DNA of 64,000 nt from Himantopus leucocephalus (taxonomy: Eukaryota; Chordata; Aves; Charadriiformes; Recurvirostridae), in the NCBI GenBank assembly GCA_003993805.1, contig RSEF01000020.1, forward strand, positions 5,043,740 through 5,107,739. Reading direction: 5' to 3'. How positions within the stretch are numbered: position 1 is the first letter of the stretch; every line of letters begins with the position of its first letter. Both the position numbers and the translations under genes were made by a program. Shown here one piece after another: positions 51,646-61,180 of the stretch. The notes under the pieces are model-generated. The model was not told the origin of the DNA. It worked only from the letters and a program-made list of their open reading frames with translations, and did not search any database.

Positions 51646-54600
51646 TTCTTCTTCCCATTATACTAACCTTTCTACCACTCCAGGCTTCTTTAACCATGGC
51701 AAATGAGGACATAATAAAGTTCAGTTGATATCAGCTATTGTTTTCTGACTAATAATTTCCCAGGACTTCTGCAAGCTTCTCCCATCCCAGGTGAAACTCA
51801 GTAATTAAGACTGACCTTTGAAAGCTCCCACTTACAATGGTATCTGCTGGATCTGCTTAATTTGCTCCCCTGTCTTACACATAAAACTGTGAATAATTGC
51901 TGTGGTTTATTAAAGTGGAAAATAAAGAGCTTTCAAAGCACTGAGATCATTTAGTTTCCAAACATTTGACAGTACGTAATAGGTATGAGTGTTTTGAGCA
52001 GGTTATCCTAATGAAAAATGAGTGGAGTCGTATATCTTACTGTTCCTATTTTGTACAAGTGTCACTTTGTTATAGTGACAGCAGGTTTACAGGATTACAC
52101 TGATCTGCAATCCTGCACATCAGGCAGGTGTCTTTGGCTGTGAAAAATCGTAGACTAGCAATACAAGTATCCGAACCATAGCTTTTACAAATGAGCTAAG
52201 ACTCAAAAATCGTGACAAGCTTTTAAAAATTAGATTTTTGGATTTAAATCTGTTTTGTAACTGATCTTCTGTTACCTCTTTGTTAGCAGAATGCACTTGT
52301 TTGTTATTCAGAAGACTTTTATTTAAGTATATATTTTCTTCCTAAAACATAAGTACTTGGAACTTGCTGCTGCCTCTAACAAAAGTAGAGATTGTTACGA
52401 AATAGCACCAAGGAAAACAAAACAAGTGAACTTGGATACGTGGGACTGCTAATAAAATTGGACGAGTTGGCAGTGTTGTGTTCCTCCTCCTGCACTCTGA
52501 AACAGCGTCAAAGACCTGAACTTTTGATATTGTAATCAAGAATATCAAGATATGGATGTACTTAATTACCAAACCTGTTTCACTTGCACACTTGAAATGT
52601 ATCATATACTAAAGCTGAATATATTAGAGAATTAACTGAAGGAACACAATGTAGATGGCTTCACATGAGGCTAAAAGCAAGACAATGGCTTGGAAAGAGC
52701 TACAGAGGGTTTAGGGGTTTGGATGTATATGTATTGTGTCCTGTGCTGGTCCTAGAGCATCACTTTTGTATTTACGTTCAGCTTCTCAGGCCTGGGACAG
52801 CACAGCCTTGTTTTGGCCTGGGGACCATGACCCCATGGAGCCCGTGCTGGCTCCGATGCCCGGGGAAGGCAGGAGTCCTGCTTTTACTGCACAGAGGCCT
52901 TTGGGGTCACGTTTGACAAAGCCTTTGCAGAGCCCCCTGAGAGCCACTGGTCCAAATGCCGCACGAAGAAGGCAGGTCTGTGGAAGTTGTCCTCCCGAAC
53001 TCTCTGCTCCAGCACCCAGAAAGAAGCAGCGCAGAAGTGGAGGCTGAAGCCACCCCGCAGGCACAGCGCAGCCGCAAGCCTGGTCTGGCAAGGGGATTTC
53101 CTCCATTTACAGGTCTCATCCAGGCACAAGAGCAGGGACTCAAGCTGGAGCAACGTGTAGGGTCCCATCCTAACACAGGACCACAAAGCTGGTCAGGAAA
53201 AAGGCACCCCGCTCCTTCTCCCAAAACAGGCACCCTGAGCACAGCAAGAAGTCCCCACTACACCAAATAAATCAAATCTCACAATTCACCAGGATCAAGA
53301 ATTGGAGGGTTTCCTACAGGTTTTATATCCAGGACGATTTATGATTTAATTTAAACACGTAGTTTCCAGCCATTTCTTTTTGCAAGCAATCACCTAGGCT
53401 ACATTAACCTGATGGTGATGTACTGCAGTCCCAGGGAGCCCTGGAGAGACCGAAAGAGACAACGGCACTCAGAGGTGTGAACTTCCCCCATTTATCTTGA
53501 TGTGGTGTGGACAACCTTGCCAGGGAAGCTGATCCAAGTGCGTTAACCACTTCACCGCCAGCCTCTGCCACTGAAAGGGGTGCTTGTACAGCAGCGTGTC
53601 CAAGGGCCTTTCCCCTTCCTTTGGTAGAGCGTCCCCAGCAGCAAGGATGCAAGCTGGAAAGGGGACGAGGGCTGTGCAGATTCCTGGAGTGTGATGGTGC
53701 AGGTTATAGGTTTGGAGGGGTCCCTGTGAGATCAGAGAGGTTTTTTGTATCATACGACTTGTTGCAACAGATGTGGCCACACAGGTGTTACAGTTTAATG
53801 TGCTTTTGAACATGTATCTCTCTGCCTCTTGGGATCTAACAGCAGAGCAGAGGCTCCTCCCAGGCTCCGCTCAAGCCCCAAGCTAACCCTTCGGGAAAGC
53901 GGAGACAAGATGTAGCAGACGGGAACTGATCCAAGGGAGACACTTCTGCCTGGTTTGGGTATGGATGTCTCAGCTGGAGGTTTCCTTCATCATGTGAGTG
54001 GTATTTCACAGCAGTGGCACAAGGTTTAGCTTGTCACTGATGGACCTGGCACTGCTGCCATGGGAGTGGTCTTTATTAGGACCTGAGCTAACGAACTGGG
54101 CAGCTCCCTTTACATTCAGGGCTCTCCTAGCTGGCTGTCAGCAGACAGCGCAGCGCTGACCCTCGCGTGTGCCAGTTTGGAGGCTGTGTTTTGCAACCAG
54201 ACATGTGCTTGCAAATGCCTGTGAAGATGGCAGCTGCTAGGAGAGGTAGTGATCCTTTCCTTTCCTCTGAAGGGGGCTGGCGGCAGCTGCAGCATGGTGG
54301 GGGTTGCAGCCAGTCCCTCTCTTGTGGCAACACACAGCCACCTGAGCAAGGCTTCTTGGGGAGACAGATCTGTAAGATTTAAAGTGAAACTGCTGCTTCA
54401 AATAAAGGGCTTTTAGGCATCTCTGGTGCCCAAAGATGCAGGTGCTGGACTGCTCGCAGTCTGTCCTGCATCGGCGAACACAGCCTCTGCACCCCCAGAT
54501 CGCAGCAAGGAGGGGCTCAAAGCCCCCTTTCATCTCAGTCTTGTGAGCTAGGGGCAAACACCTCTTCCAACAGCAGAGGTGTCTGCAGCAGCCTTTTCAT

Positions 54601-55103
54601 TATGTTTATATTTTAAAACCTAACTGTGACTAAATCAGTTTGCATAATAAACAGCTCTAGAGCCAGAAATATTTGCCTGCTCTTGATAAAAAAAGGAAGT
54701 CCTCAAATCCTCTTCTGAAGACGGTAAGAAAGTGACAGAGTTTTCCCTTTACAGGATATAAATATGCAGTGCAAATAGGTGGCTGCTGTCGCTGCTTACA
54801 TTTTGATGTATCTCTTCAGATAGCCTGGCAGCGCCAGATTATTTTAGTGTCAAATCAAAGCCCTGGTTGTGTAAAGAAGCTGAGGAAAGGTACAGTCTGT
54901 GTTGCAGCACAGGATGGAAGCTCCAAGAAGACTGGAGGCAGTCCTGTGAGACATGTACTAGCCATGCATACTAAACCTGCCATTCAGCACACCGAAAAGA
55001 AAACCCCCTTAGCAGAGCTGCTGCAGAACAGAAATATATGTCTTCAGATTTGGGTTGGGGCAGGGGTGTGTTTTTCTAGGTAGGTATGTGATTAATTCTT
55101 ACA
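51646..55103. other. Intergenic between the CR1 copy and the TOP1 island
   Basis: AT-rich sequence to about 52640 is followed by GC-richer sequence with short overlapping frames (52736-53270, 53469-53813, 54116-54557), none with known motifs. A short AT-rich, complex patch at 54595-54690 has TTTGCATAATAA-like words. Confidence 0.55.
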
Positions 55104-55669
55104 TTAGCTAAAAGAAAATAAAGCTTTTGTTTCCTTTTTACCCTCTGTTTCCCTGCGAGACAAAAAAATATAAAGGGCCTGTTTATGCTGGAAGAAAAAT
55201 CTTGCAGGCTGATCCCTTTTTAAAGCAGAAAGCTCCCATTTGCAATGCACCATTGCTGTCCTTGACTTTAACATCAGCCCAAGCCTCCCTGATCTGTGTT
55301 CGTCCTTAGCATCATTCTTATCTGGATGCAGGGCAGCTGTACAGCACCCAGCACAATGGAATCTCTGCGTGGCTACCGCAGCCTCTGTGTTCCAGCCTGA
55401 TACAGTCACACAGACAAATAACGAGGGGTCAGTCACACGCTCGGGCTCTCTGCAGGACAGATGCGCGCACCAAACCCCAGCTCCTTTCCTGCCAAAGGGA
55501 ACTGACAGCTGTATCATTTTGTAATGCTCAAACTCCAACTGCACATCAGGCCATTTGTGCTTATACAGGTTTTGCAGGAGCGTGACGCAGTCGAGCTTGC
55601 AGAGTTCCTCCTGTGGAGCGCCGATGTAACAGAAAGGCCTGTCAGGCCCTAAGCCCACCACCAGCCCAT
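55104..55669 (-). other. Candidate unannotated coding exon, divergent from TOP1
   Basis: On the minus strand a pyrimidine-rich acceptor-like sequence (TTGTGTCTTGCCTCCAG) ends at 55670. The following frame stays open to a stop at 55104-55106, while an in-frame stop lies just upstream at 55698-55700. The first 60 or so residues (about 55490-55669) read like genuine protein: mixed hydrophobic and charged residues including Trp, Cys, Tyr, His and Met, and mostly C or G at third codon positions. The stretch contains CYIGAPQEELCKLDC. The later part looks less protein-like, and I found no convincing splice donor. It lies 120 bp outside the CpG island, where a divergent transcript could start. I recognise no family. 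It may equally be a chance frame. Confidence 0.3.
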
Positions 55670-56092
55670 CTGGAGGCAAGACACAACCCAGGTGCAGTCA
55701 CCCAGCCCAGACAACACCATCAACGTTTCCATGTGCATGACCAGGTTGCCAGAAGCGCAGCCATAACCAGTTCCCTGCTGCCGCGAGGAGACGTTCTGCC
55801 CCGGTTCACGGTTAAACCCTGCCCGAGGGTGGGGGGCCGGCCCGCCAGGCCCCGGGTAGGCCTTGCAGGCCCCGCCAGGCCCAGGGCATGCCCCGAAGGC
55901 TCCCGAGGAAACCCAACAGCCCGTTCCTTTAGCAGGGGCTGTGGGGCCTCGCAGGGTGCTCACGATGTAGCTGTGCCGGTTATCAGGGGGATCCAGGGGG
56001 GGGAGGACACGGCTGCCCGCCCCGCCACCCCCTCCCGCCGTCAGGGCGCCGCCATGCTCCCCTGACAGGGCGGGGGCGGAGCCCGCGGGACG

Positions 56093-56127
56093 GGAGGCGG
56101 GGCTTGGTATGCAAATATACCCGGCGG
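56093..56127 (+). promoter_or_regulatory. GC-box/octamer module A
   Basis: GGAGGCGGGGC is followed after a short spacer by a perfect octamer ATGCAAAT (56109-56116) and then CCGGCG. It is the most distal of five same-strand copies in the TOP1 upstream region. The GC part fits Sp/KLF factors and the octamer fits POU factors such as OCT1 (POU2F1). Confidence 0.55.
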
Positions 56128-56145
56128 CCTGCAGGGTGGGGTGGG

Positions 56146-56169
56146 GCGCATGCGCACTGCGCGCGCAGT
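56146..56169. promoter_or_regulatory. Perfect NRF-1 palindrome plus 14-bp palindrome
   Basis: GCGCATGCGC (56146-56155) is the perfect NRF-1 palindrome. It is directly followed by ACTGCGCGCGCAGT (56156-56169), a second perfect palindrome with overlapping GCGC cores. Both lie about 350 bp upstream of the inferred TOP1 start, between octamer modules A and B. Confidence 0.55.
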
Positions 56170-56225
56170 GGGGCACGGGTTCTTACACAATGCGCCGGGT
56201 TCCTCCAGCGGCGGGTAGGGGGGAA

Positions 56226-56259
56226 GGAGGCGGGGTCGAGCATGCAAATGAAGACCGGC
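56226..56259 (+). promoter_or_regulatory. GC-box/octamer module B
   Basis: GGAGGCGGGG is followed by ATGCAAAT (56242-56249) and CCGGC (56255-56259), repeating the order of module A. An inverted CCAAT box (GATTGG, 56271-56276) lies just downstream, a likely NF-Y site. Confidence 0.55.
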
Positions 56260-56290
56260 TTTTGCCGCGCGATTGGAGAAGAGGGAGGAA

Positions 56291-56324
56291 GAGGCGGGAC
56301 CGGATATGTAAAAAGCGAGCCGGC
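56291..56324 (+). promoter_or_regulatory. Degenerate GC-box/octamer module C
   Basis: GAGGCGGGAC is followed by ATGTAAAA at 56306-56313, a two-mismatch octamer, then CCGGC (56320-56324). The flanks and order match the other modules, so this looks like a decayed copy. Octamer function is doubtful. Confidence 0.4.
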
Positions 56325-56364
56325 GCAGGGCGCGGGGGTGGGTTGCGTTCAGGAGGGAGCACAC

Positions 56365-56399
56365 GGGCGGGGCGTGGTCCGTATGCAAATCCCGCCGGC
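56365..56399 (+). promoter_or_regulatory. GC-box/octamer module D
   Basis: GGGCGGGGCGTGG is followed by a perfect octamer ATGCAAAT (56383-56390) and CCGGC (56395-56399). The GC part includes both Sp1-type GGGCGGGGC and KLF-type GGGCGTGG cores. Confidence 0.55.
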
Positions 56400-56405
56400 T
56401 CGCGC

Positions 56406-56437
56406 GGGGGGGGCGTGGCTCGGATGCAAATAGCCGA
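56406..56437 (+). promoter_or_regulatory. GC-box/octamer module E
   Basis: A G-run into GGGCGTGGC is followed by a perfect octamer ATGCAAAT (56424-56431) and GCCGAAC. It is the copy nearest the core promoter, about 65 bp upstream of the TAAAAG element. Confidence 0.55.
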
Positions 56438-56439
56438 AC

Positions 56440-56525
56440 TGCCGTTTCCCGAGTCACCGCCTCGCGTCGCCTTGGCTCCGCCCCGCCGGTAAAAGGCAGC
56501 GCGCCTGCGCAGTGCGCCGAAATGA
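56440..56525 (+). promoter_or_regulatory. TOP1: TOP1 core promoter
   Basis: The segment contains a GC box on the opposite strand (CCGCCCCGCC, 56478-56487), a TATA-like GGTAAAAGGC (56488-56497) and an NRF-1-type GCGCCTGCGC (56501-56510) followed by AGTGCGCC. These lie 130-180 bp upstream of the TOP1 ATG in a CpG island. Mammalian TOP1 promoters are known as GC-rich and lacking a canonical TATA box, so the TAAAAG element may or may not act as one. Start-site position is inferred. Confidence 0.7.
56501..56518. promoter_or_regulatory. NRF-1-type site, core promoter
   Basis: GCGCCTGCGC is directly followed by AGTGCGCC, giving overlapping matches to the NRF-1 palindrome (GCGCNNGCGC). It lies at the inferred transcription start. 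NRF-1 sites at CpG-island housekeeping promoters are well established; occupancy here is inferred. Confidence 0.55.
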
Positions 56526-56659
56526 GGACTTAGTCTGTTACACAACCCGGCGCTGCGCTCTGCCTCCCGTCCAGGCTCGGCGCGGCTCGGCTCTCCTCAG
56601 CTCTCCTCTCCTCTCCTCTCCTTCCGCTCCGCTCCGCTCGGCCTCCCGCGCACTCCGGC
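56520..56659 (+). other. TOP1: TOP1 5' untranslated region (approximate)
   Basis: This is the sequence between the inferred transcription start, about 25-30 bp after the TAAAAG element, and the TOP1 ATG. It is GC- and pyrimidine-rich and contains short tandem pentamers: CTCCT units at about 56601-56622 and CGCTC units at about 56625-56640. A minimal upstream reading frame, ATG AGG ACT TAG, lies at 56522-56533 and would be in the mRNA only if transcription begins 5' of it. The exact start site is inferred, not seen. Confidence 0.6.
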
Positions 56660-56692
56660 ATGAGCGGGGACCAGCTGCACAACGATTCCCAG
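56660..56692 (+). CDS. TOP1: TOP1 coding exon 1 (DNA topoisomerase I, N-terminus)
   Basis: The ATG at 56660 opens eleven codons, MSGDQLHNDSQ, ending exactly at a CAG|GTGAGC splice donor in phase 0. This is the N-terminus of nuclear type IB topoisomerase, which relaxes supercoils by transient single-strand nicking through a C-terminal tyrosine; all catalytic parts lie beyond the window. The encoded stretch begins the disordered, charged N-terminal domain used for nuclear and nucleolar targeting. The start has G at -3, sits in a CpG island, and joins in frame to exon 2. From memory the human protein has His at residue 5 where this has Gln; the rest of the exon agrees. The mitochondrial paralogue TOP1MT lacks this N-terminus, which favours TOP1. 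Identification rests on 19 residues across two exons plus the matching exon structure. Confidence 0.93.
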
Positions 56693-56937
56693 GTGAGCGC
56701 CCCTTCACCCTCCGCTCCCGGGGGACACCCCGGCCCCTTGCCACCGAGGCCGCGGGGTCCTTACTTCCCCTCAGGGTCGGCCCTGGGGGCCCGGCTGATC
56801 CCCCCCCCCTCCCCTTACCCTCAGTGAGGGGGAGACGTGCCCTGCTGCTGTCCCTGCCTGCCCCCGCTGGGGGTAGCCCACGCGTCTGGGGAGAGCCCTG
56901 TCAACCCGGCCTGTTCCCCCCCCACCCTCCCCGCGTC

Positions 56938-57037
56938 NNNNNNNNNNNNNNNNNNNNNNNNNNNNNNNNNNNNNNNNNNNNNNNNNNNNNNNNNNNNNNN
57001 NNNNNNNNNNNNNNNNNNNNNNNNNNNNNNNNNNNNN
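56938..57037. other. Assembly gap (100 N)
   Basis: Exactly 100 consecutive Ns lie in intron 1 of TOP1, the conventional length for a gap of unknown size. The GC-rich, C-run-rich flanks are typical of sequence lost in short-read assembly. Confidence 0.98.
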
Positions 57038-57188
57038 AAGAGCTGTGCGGGTGCCGAGGGATGGTTCACCCTACCCCCCGCCACGGAGGGCACCTTCTGC
57101 ATCGTGCCATTCTCATTTGGTATTTAATTTCCCTAAAAATGAGAATGAAGGAAGGGGAGGGAGGTAGAAATCCAGCGCGCCCCCCCCT

Positions 57189-57207
57189 AAAAAAAAAAAA
57201 AAAAATN
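57189..57207 (+). repeat. Poly-A run ending at a single N
   Basis: A run of 17 A follows a C-run in TOP1 intron 1, with T and a single N at 57206-57207. Length is unreliable because of the join. Confidence 0.85.
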
Positions 57208-57250
57208 GACGGCGTTTTTCACGGTCTCTCCCTGTCTCCTCTCCCCGCAG

Positions 57251-57275
57251 ATCGAGGCGGATTTCCGAGCGAACG
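57251..57275 (+). CDS. TOP1: TOP1 coding exon 2 (25-bp microexon)
   Basis: A pyrimidine-rich tract ending in CCCCGCAG precedes ATC at 57251, and the exon ends at AACG|GTGAGT. Translation in phase 0 gives IEADFRAN plus the first base of the next codon (phase 1), matching the conserved IEADFR.ND stretch of vertebrate TOP1, where this exon is also 25 bp. Residue 18 is Ala here; I recall Leu in mammals. The remaining codon should be completed by exon 3, which encodes the Lys/His/Asp-rich region. I searched by eye for such a Lys/His-rich exon up to the window end and found none, so the gene is partial here. Confidence 0.93.
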
Positions 57276-57402
57276 GTGAGTGTGGCCCCGGCGCGCCCCT
57301 CGCCTCGCCGCGCCGCGCCGGCCGCGCACAGACATGGCGTCCCAGAGACTAAGTCCCGGCTCCTCGCTCACCGGCCCCATTGTTCCCATCGAGCTGCCAA
57401 AA

Positions 57403-57441
57403 CCCCCCCTTTCCCGGCGGCCTCGGACCCCCCCGACCCCC
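57403..57441 (-). other. G-quadruplex-type tract at the start of TOP1 intron 2
   Basis: C-runs of 7, 3, 7 and 5 bases give four G-runs on the minus strand. The middle loop is about 12 nt, so stability is uncertain. Confidence 0.35.
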
Positions 57442-57954
57442 GCTTCCCATAGTGGGGGCACCGGAGGCCCCCGATCCGAGCCCATCGGCTCTCCCGGGGT
57501 CCCCTTTGGGCCCCGATTCCTCCCTGGAAAGTCGCCTTGTCGACGGTCGGGACTTAGTCTCTGCGCCATTTTCTTTTTCTCCTCTCTTCTGTGTGGCTTT
57601 CTCTCCTTCTCCTCCTCCCCGGGCTGCCGGAGAGGAGCCTTCCACAGAGGCACCGGGCGGCGATCCCCGGCCCCCAGCCCCTTCTTAACGGAGGGGAAAG
57701 CAAAGTTTTTACCTAAAATACATCCCCGAGCCGTTTTTTTTTATCGCAGCCTCCCTGCCCCCACTGCTCCCCGGCTCTGTTCCTTTCAGGGAATCCCTCC
57801 CTTCCCCTAAAATGAAAGGTGATTGCAACATGTTGCTCTTTAAAAGACTCTGCTGCATCCATTTTAAGATCAGTCTTATGTCTTTCCTTGCTATTTAATT
57901 GATGTAACTTTACCTTGTTGGGTGGAGCTTTTTAATTAAAATAGAAGCCCACAT

Positions 57955-57971
57955 AAAAAAAAAAAAAAAAA
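57955..57971 (+). repeat. Poly-A run
   Basis: An uninterrupted A run of 17 bases lies in TOP1 intron 2. No retrotransposed body or target-site duplication is recognisable upstream. Confidence 0.8.
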
Positions 57972-58069
57972 GAAAAGCAGTGTAGACAATTCCAGAAAGG
58001 TAGACAGCATCACTTCAGAAAGTTCGCAAGCTAACTGTTCATTTCATTCAGAAACATTATAGGAGTCAT

Positions 58070-58160
58070 GAAATTTTATATATTTGTATATATTTTATAT
58101 AAACACTTATATGTCTATATATTTATATTCATATGTATACACATATAATATTATATTTTC
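58070..58160. repeat. TA-rich low-complexity tract
   Basis: The tract is made of TATATA, TTTATA and CATATG-like words with almost no G or C, in TOP1 intron 2. It is simple low-complexity sequence with no clean repeat unit. Confidence 0.75.
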
Positions 58161-60929
58161 TAATCAGCCTGATGGCTGCTAACTTTTTTTGACTGTTTAT
58201 TCATTTTTCTAGGAAGCAAGCTAATTGCAATAACCCCCCCAAGTTGGTAGGTGACAAATTGAAGGGCTTGAGCAGGGTTAAGGGGCGTTGAGGATGTAGC
58301 ACCTACCTTTGTGTGTATGTGTTATTGTCACTGGGATGTGTAAGGAACTCTGAGCTGTCGTCTGGCTGGTGAGGTGGTAGAGGACAAAAAATGGTTGAAG
58401 GTAGTTATACTGATTTTTTTAACACACTTTTCTGGACAATGTCCATGTGCTTGGTTGCGTTGTAGGCTACTGCGTGTAAATATTTACAAATCTACCTTTG
58501 TGTGCGCCTTTCTTTCTGTCACTTCATTGGAATGTGATTGTGTGTGTGCAATAGGAGCAGGCAGTAGCGAATATGCAGTTTTTGGACTTTTATTACTATT
58601 CTGAATCTATAGTAGGGCTCTAAGAATAATTCTTAACAGAAAAAAGGGTGCAGTGGATTTCCCAAGGAGTGCAGGAGGAACTCTTGAAGCAACGTAAATA
58701 TGAGCGTGTATTTGAATTCTTGTAGCCTTCTTTTGCTGGAAAATACTTGTTTAAGGATCATTTTTATTTAGTGAAAAGTACTCCCTGGTAAGCTTTAGTT
58801 ATGTACTGATTTACATAGGGGAAATGATGCATATTTGACCTTTCCACTTCAGCTTCCAGTGAACCTCTTAGAAGGATTTTTCTCCTCTGTTGTGACCATG
58901 TGCTGTTTTATTCTTGTAAGGGTTTTAGGCATACAACACTTAAAACTCCTCCAGTTTTTATTTCTACCATGTGTTGGAGGAATTCAATACAGGAATGCAA
59001 AGTAAGACACCTTGATGGAAAAACTGAATTCCTAGTAAATCAAACATACCCAAAAAATTCATACCGGTGTAGGTATCGACACCTTTTTCCTCCTGTTGTA
59101 ATTATTTTATGACAGTCATGTAACATCATTGTGACTGATCAGAGGTCCCTAAAATCCAAAATCCTTTTCAGTGCTGAAACGTGTGTGTAACCCTGTTAGT
59201 CTTGATAAGGGAATAATGCGGAATAGACACTGTCCTCTCTGACCTTGTGACCAGGACTGATCTTCCTGAAAACCTGTCACCTCTGCTTAGTCCGAGTCTT
59301 GTTTCCTCTACACAGGAGTTCTTTGCACTTTTGTGTTGGGAATTGTCACACGTGGATCTGAGAACAGCGGTTCTCATTTAGGCATAGTGGTGAGTCTAGC
59401 CCTTATATTCTTGTTTTGATCCTGTTTAGTGGCAAAGATTAGGAGTGGGTGGTAGGAATTGCAAGTACTTTTTTTTTTTTTCTCCAGATGTTTAGGATTG
59501 GTTTGTACTTTGATTATTGTTAGGTGGCACTTAACAGTAGAGCCGGCCTCCTTTTAGGCTGCCTTTCATCTTTAGGTTTGGGGGAAGGGAAGTTTTTCTG
59601 GGGGCTGGTACTGACTCATTCTAAATGTTGAATGTACCAGCAGTAAACATTTTTGCTAATAAAGAATGTTTTGGGTGACTTCTGGATAGTGTATCAGTAA
59701 CAGAGCAGCTTAAGTACTTTGAAGCTTCCTGTTGTTGCTAGTGTTCCTATCTGGGTTGATGGACATACTACCTCTGGTTGTGATCACACAAGTTGTTGCA
59801 GCTGAAGTAAGGTGGGTGGGGGCAGACCTGCTAGCCCACTGCGGGTCACTGAGGAGCACTCTGGTTGTAGCTGAGAACTGGGATCTGATTACGCACCCAT
59901 TTCATTGATAGCAGGGTAGTGCTAGGGACGGGGGAGGATGCCAGCAGTAAATATGTGTTCCTGGCTATTTCTTGTCGTTAAATAGCCAGATCACTCCAAG
60001 CAAGAGTGTCCTGGGCAAATTCCAACTTGGGTAATTGCATTCCGTCTCAATATCCAGATTCTCCCTCCTGTTTAATTTGGCCATAGTGGGTATTTTTTTT
60101 TCACCTTAACTGTATTTTTAGTATCAGTACGCACTGCAAAGAATTTTCCATGTTCAGTCCTAGCGGTGCCTGTTTGCAAACCATCCTGAGAACAATATTG
60201 TGCTGAAACAGCGAGCCTTTTTTGCAAGTAACATTGTCACAGTCTTCAGCATTGTAAGAGGGGAAATGTTAGTCTAAAACTGTCGTTTCCAAGTACAGCT
60301 TGGTCATTGAAAATGACCCCTTCTTCACAGATGCGAATGTTGAGTCACAACTATGTACTCAGGGAGGGAATCATTCTGATTTTTTTTTCCTCACTTGGTA
60401 AAATTGCAGGTCACTTCAGATGCAAAATCTATTTGGATTCTCTTGAGTTTTGCCATTGCTTTATTATTAAGGTTGAACATAACAACCTCTTACTACTGAG
60501 GACAGTGTTGAGACTAAAAGCAATTTATCTTGACTTTCAGTTCTTCCATTGTGTTTGCAGAGTGCAGTAGATAAAAATTACTTTTGTTTGCAAAATAATC
60601 AAATTGCGTTCCAAAGCTACTAAATTCCACTAACTGCTGTTAGTGTCTTGGCTGTTCATCAGCCTGTGATCAGAACTTGCGTAAAATCCAGAACTGTTCT
60701 GTGTAGAAAGTGAAGACATCACCCTAAGCAGTGTTTTTTTTTCTCTGGTTGACTTGACCAGTAATGTTAAGATACAATTTGAGGCCAGTATCACTGTTGT
60801 AACCATTACAGGATATCAACAGGAGTCGTGTGAATTTGACTGTCCAGTGTCATAGAAATGGCTTCTGGAAGTCAAACACGCTTGAAGGAGGGGCTTGCTT
60901 TAGCTGTGAATTTTTAGGGGGGAAAAAAA

Positions 60930-61180
60930 TAAGCCCTCGCTGCTGCAGCATCTTATCACAGACTGGCAGGTTTTTTTATGTTGGCGCGAGCGCTCACACG
61001 GCACCTCTGTATATATCAGGGAGAAAATACGAGAGGGAGTGAGCAAGAGGGAAATTTAAATTAAATAGCAAGTGCGCTGAACAGATGCCTTACAAGTTAA
61101 GGAATTTCAGCACGCTTTGTGTTTAGCATTAAATTCATGCTTCGTGTGCAATAGAGTTGTGCACGTAAAAGGTGGGGGTG
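60930..61180. other. Candidate regulatory element in TOP1 intron 2
   Basis: A CpG-containing patch (GGCGCGAGCGC near 60983) passes into AT-rich sequence with TTTAAATTAAAT and other homeodomain-like words, unlike the plain intronic flanks. It has no coding potential. Regulatory status is a guess from composition and needs cross-species alignment. Confidence 0.2.

Larger units (their letters stand above)
56693..57250 (+). other. TOP1: TOP1 intron 1 (contains assembly gap)
   Basis: The intron is bounded by a GTGAGC donor and a CCCCGCAG acceptor. It is short and GC-rich, contains C-runs at about 56801-56816 and 56917-56924 (G-quadruplex potential on the minus strand), the 100-N gap, and a poly-A run with a single N at 57207. 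True length is unknown because of the gap. Confidence 0.85.
55790..57560. promoter_or_regulatory. CpG island spanning the TOP1 promoter, exon 1 and exon 2
   Basis: CpG dinucleotides become abrupt and dense from about 55790 and persist past exon 2 into early intron 2, in contrast to the CpG-poor flanks. The island covers all the sites listed here and the assembly gap. It begins some 700 bp before the TOP1 start, wide enough for divergent transcription. Its edges are by eye; no CpG observed/expected ratio was calculated. Confidence 0.85.

Noticed and set aside
56041..56457. Long Pro/Arg-rich minus frames in the CpG island
   Set aside because: Open only because GC-rich sequence has few stops. 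The minus ATG at about 56055 meets a stop after four codons.
56512..57279. 255-codon plus frame across the TOP1 promoter and intron 1
   Set aside because: It crosses the 100-N gap and reads TOP1 exons 1 and 2 in the wrong frame; it is an artefact of CpG-island composition.
57955..57971. Poly-A run as the tail of a processed pseudogene
   Set aside because: No coding-like sequence precedes it and no flanking target-site duplication is visible.
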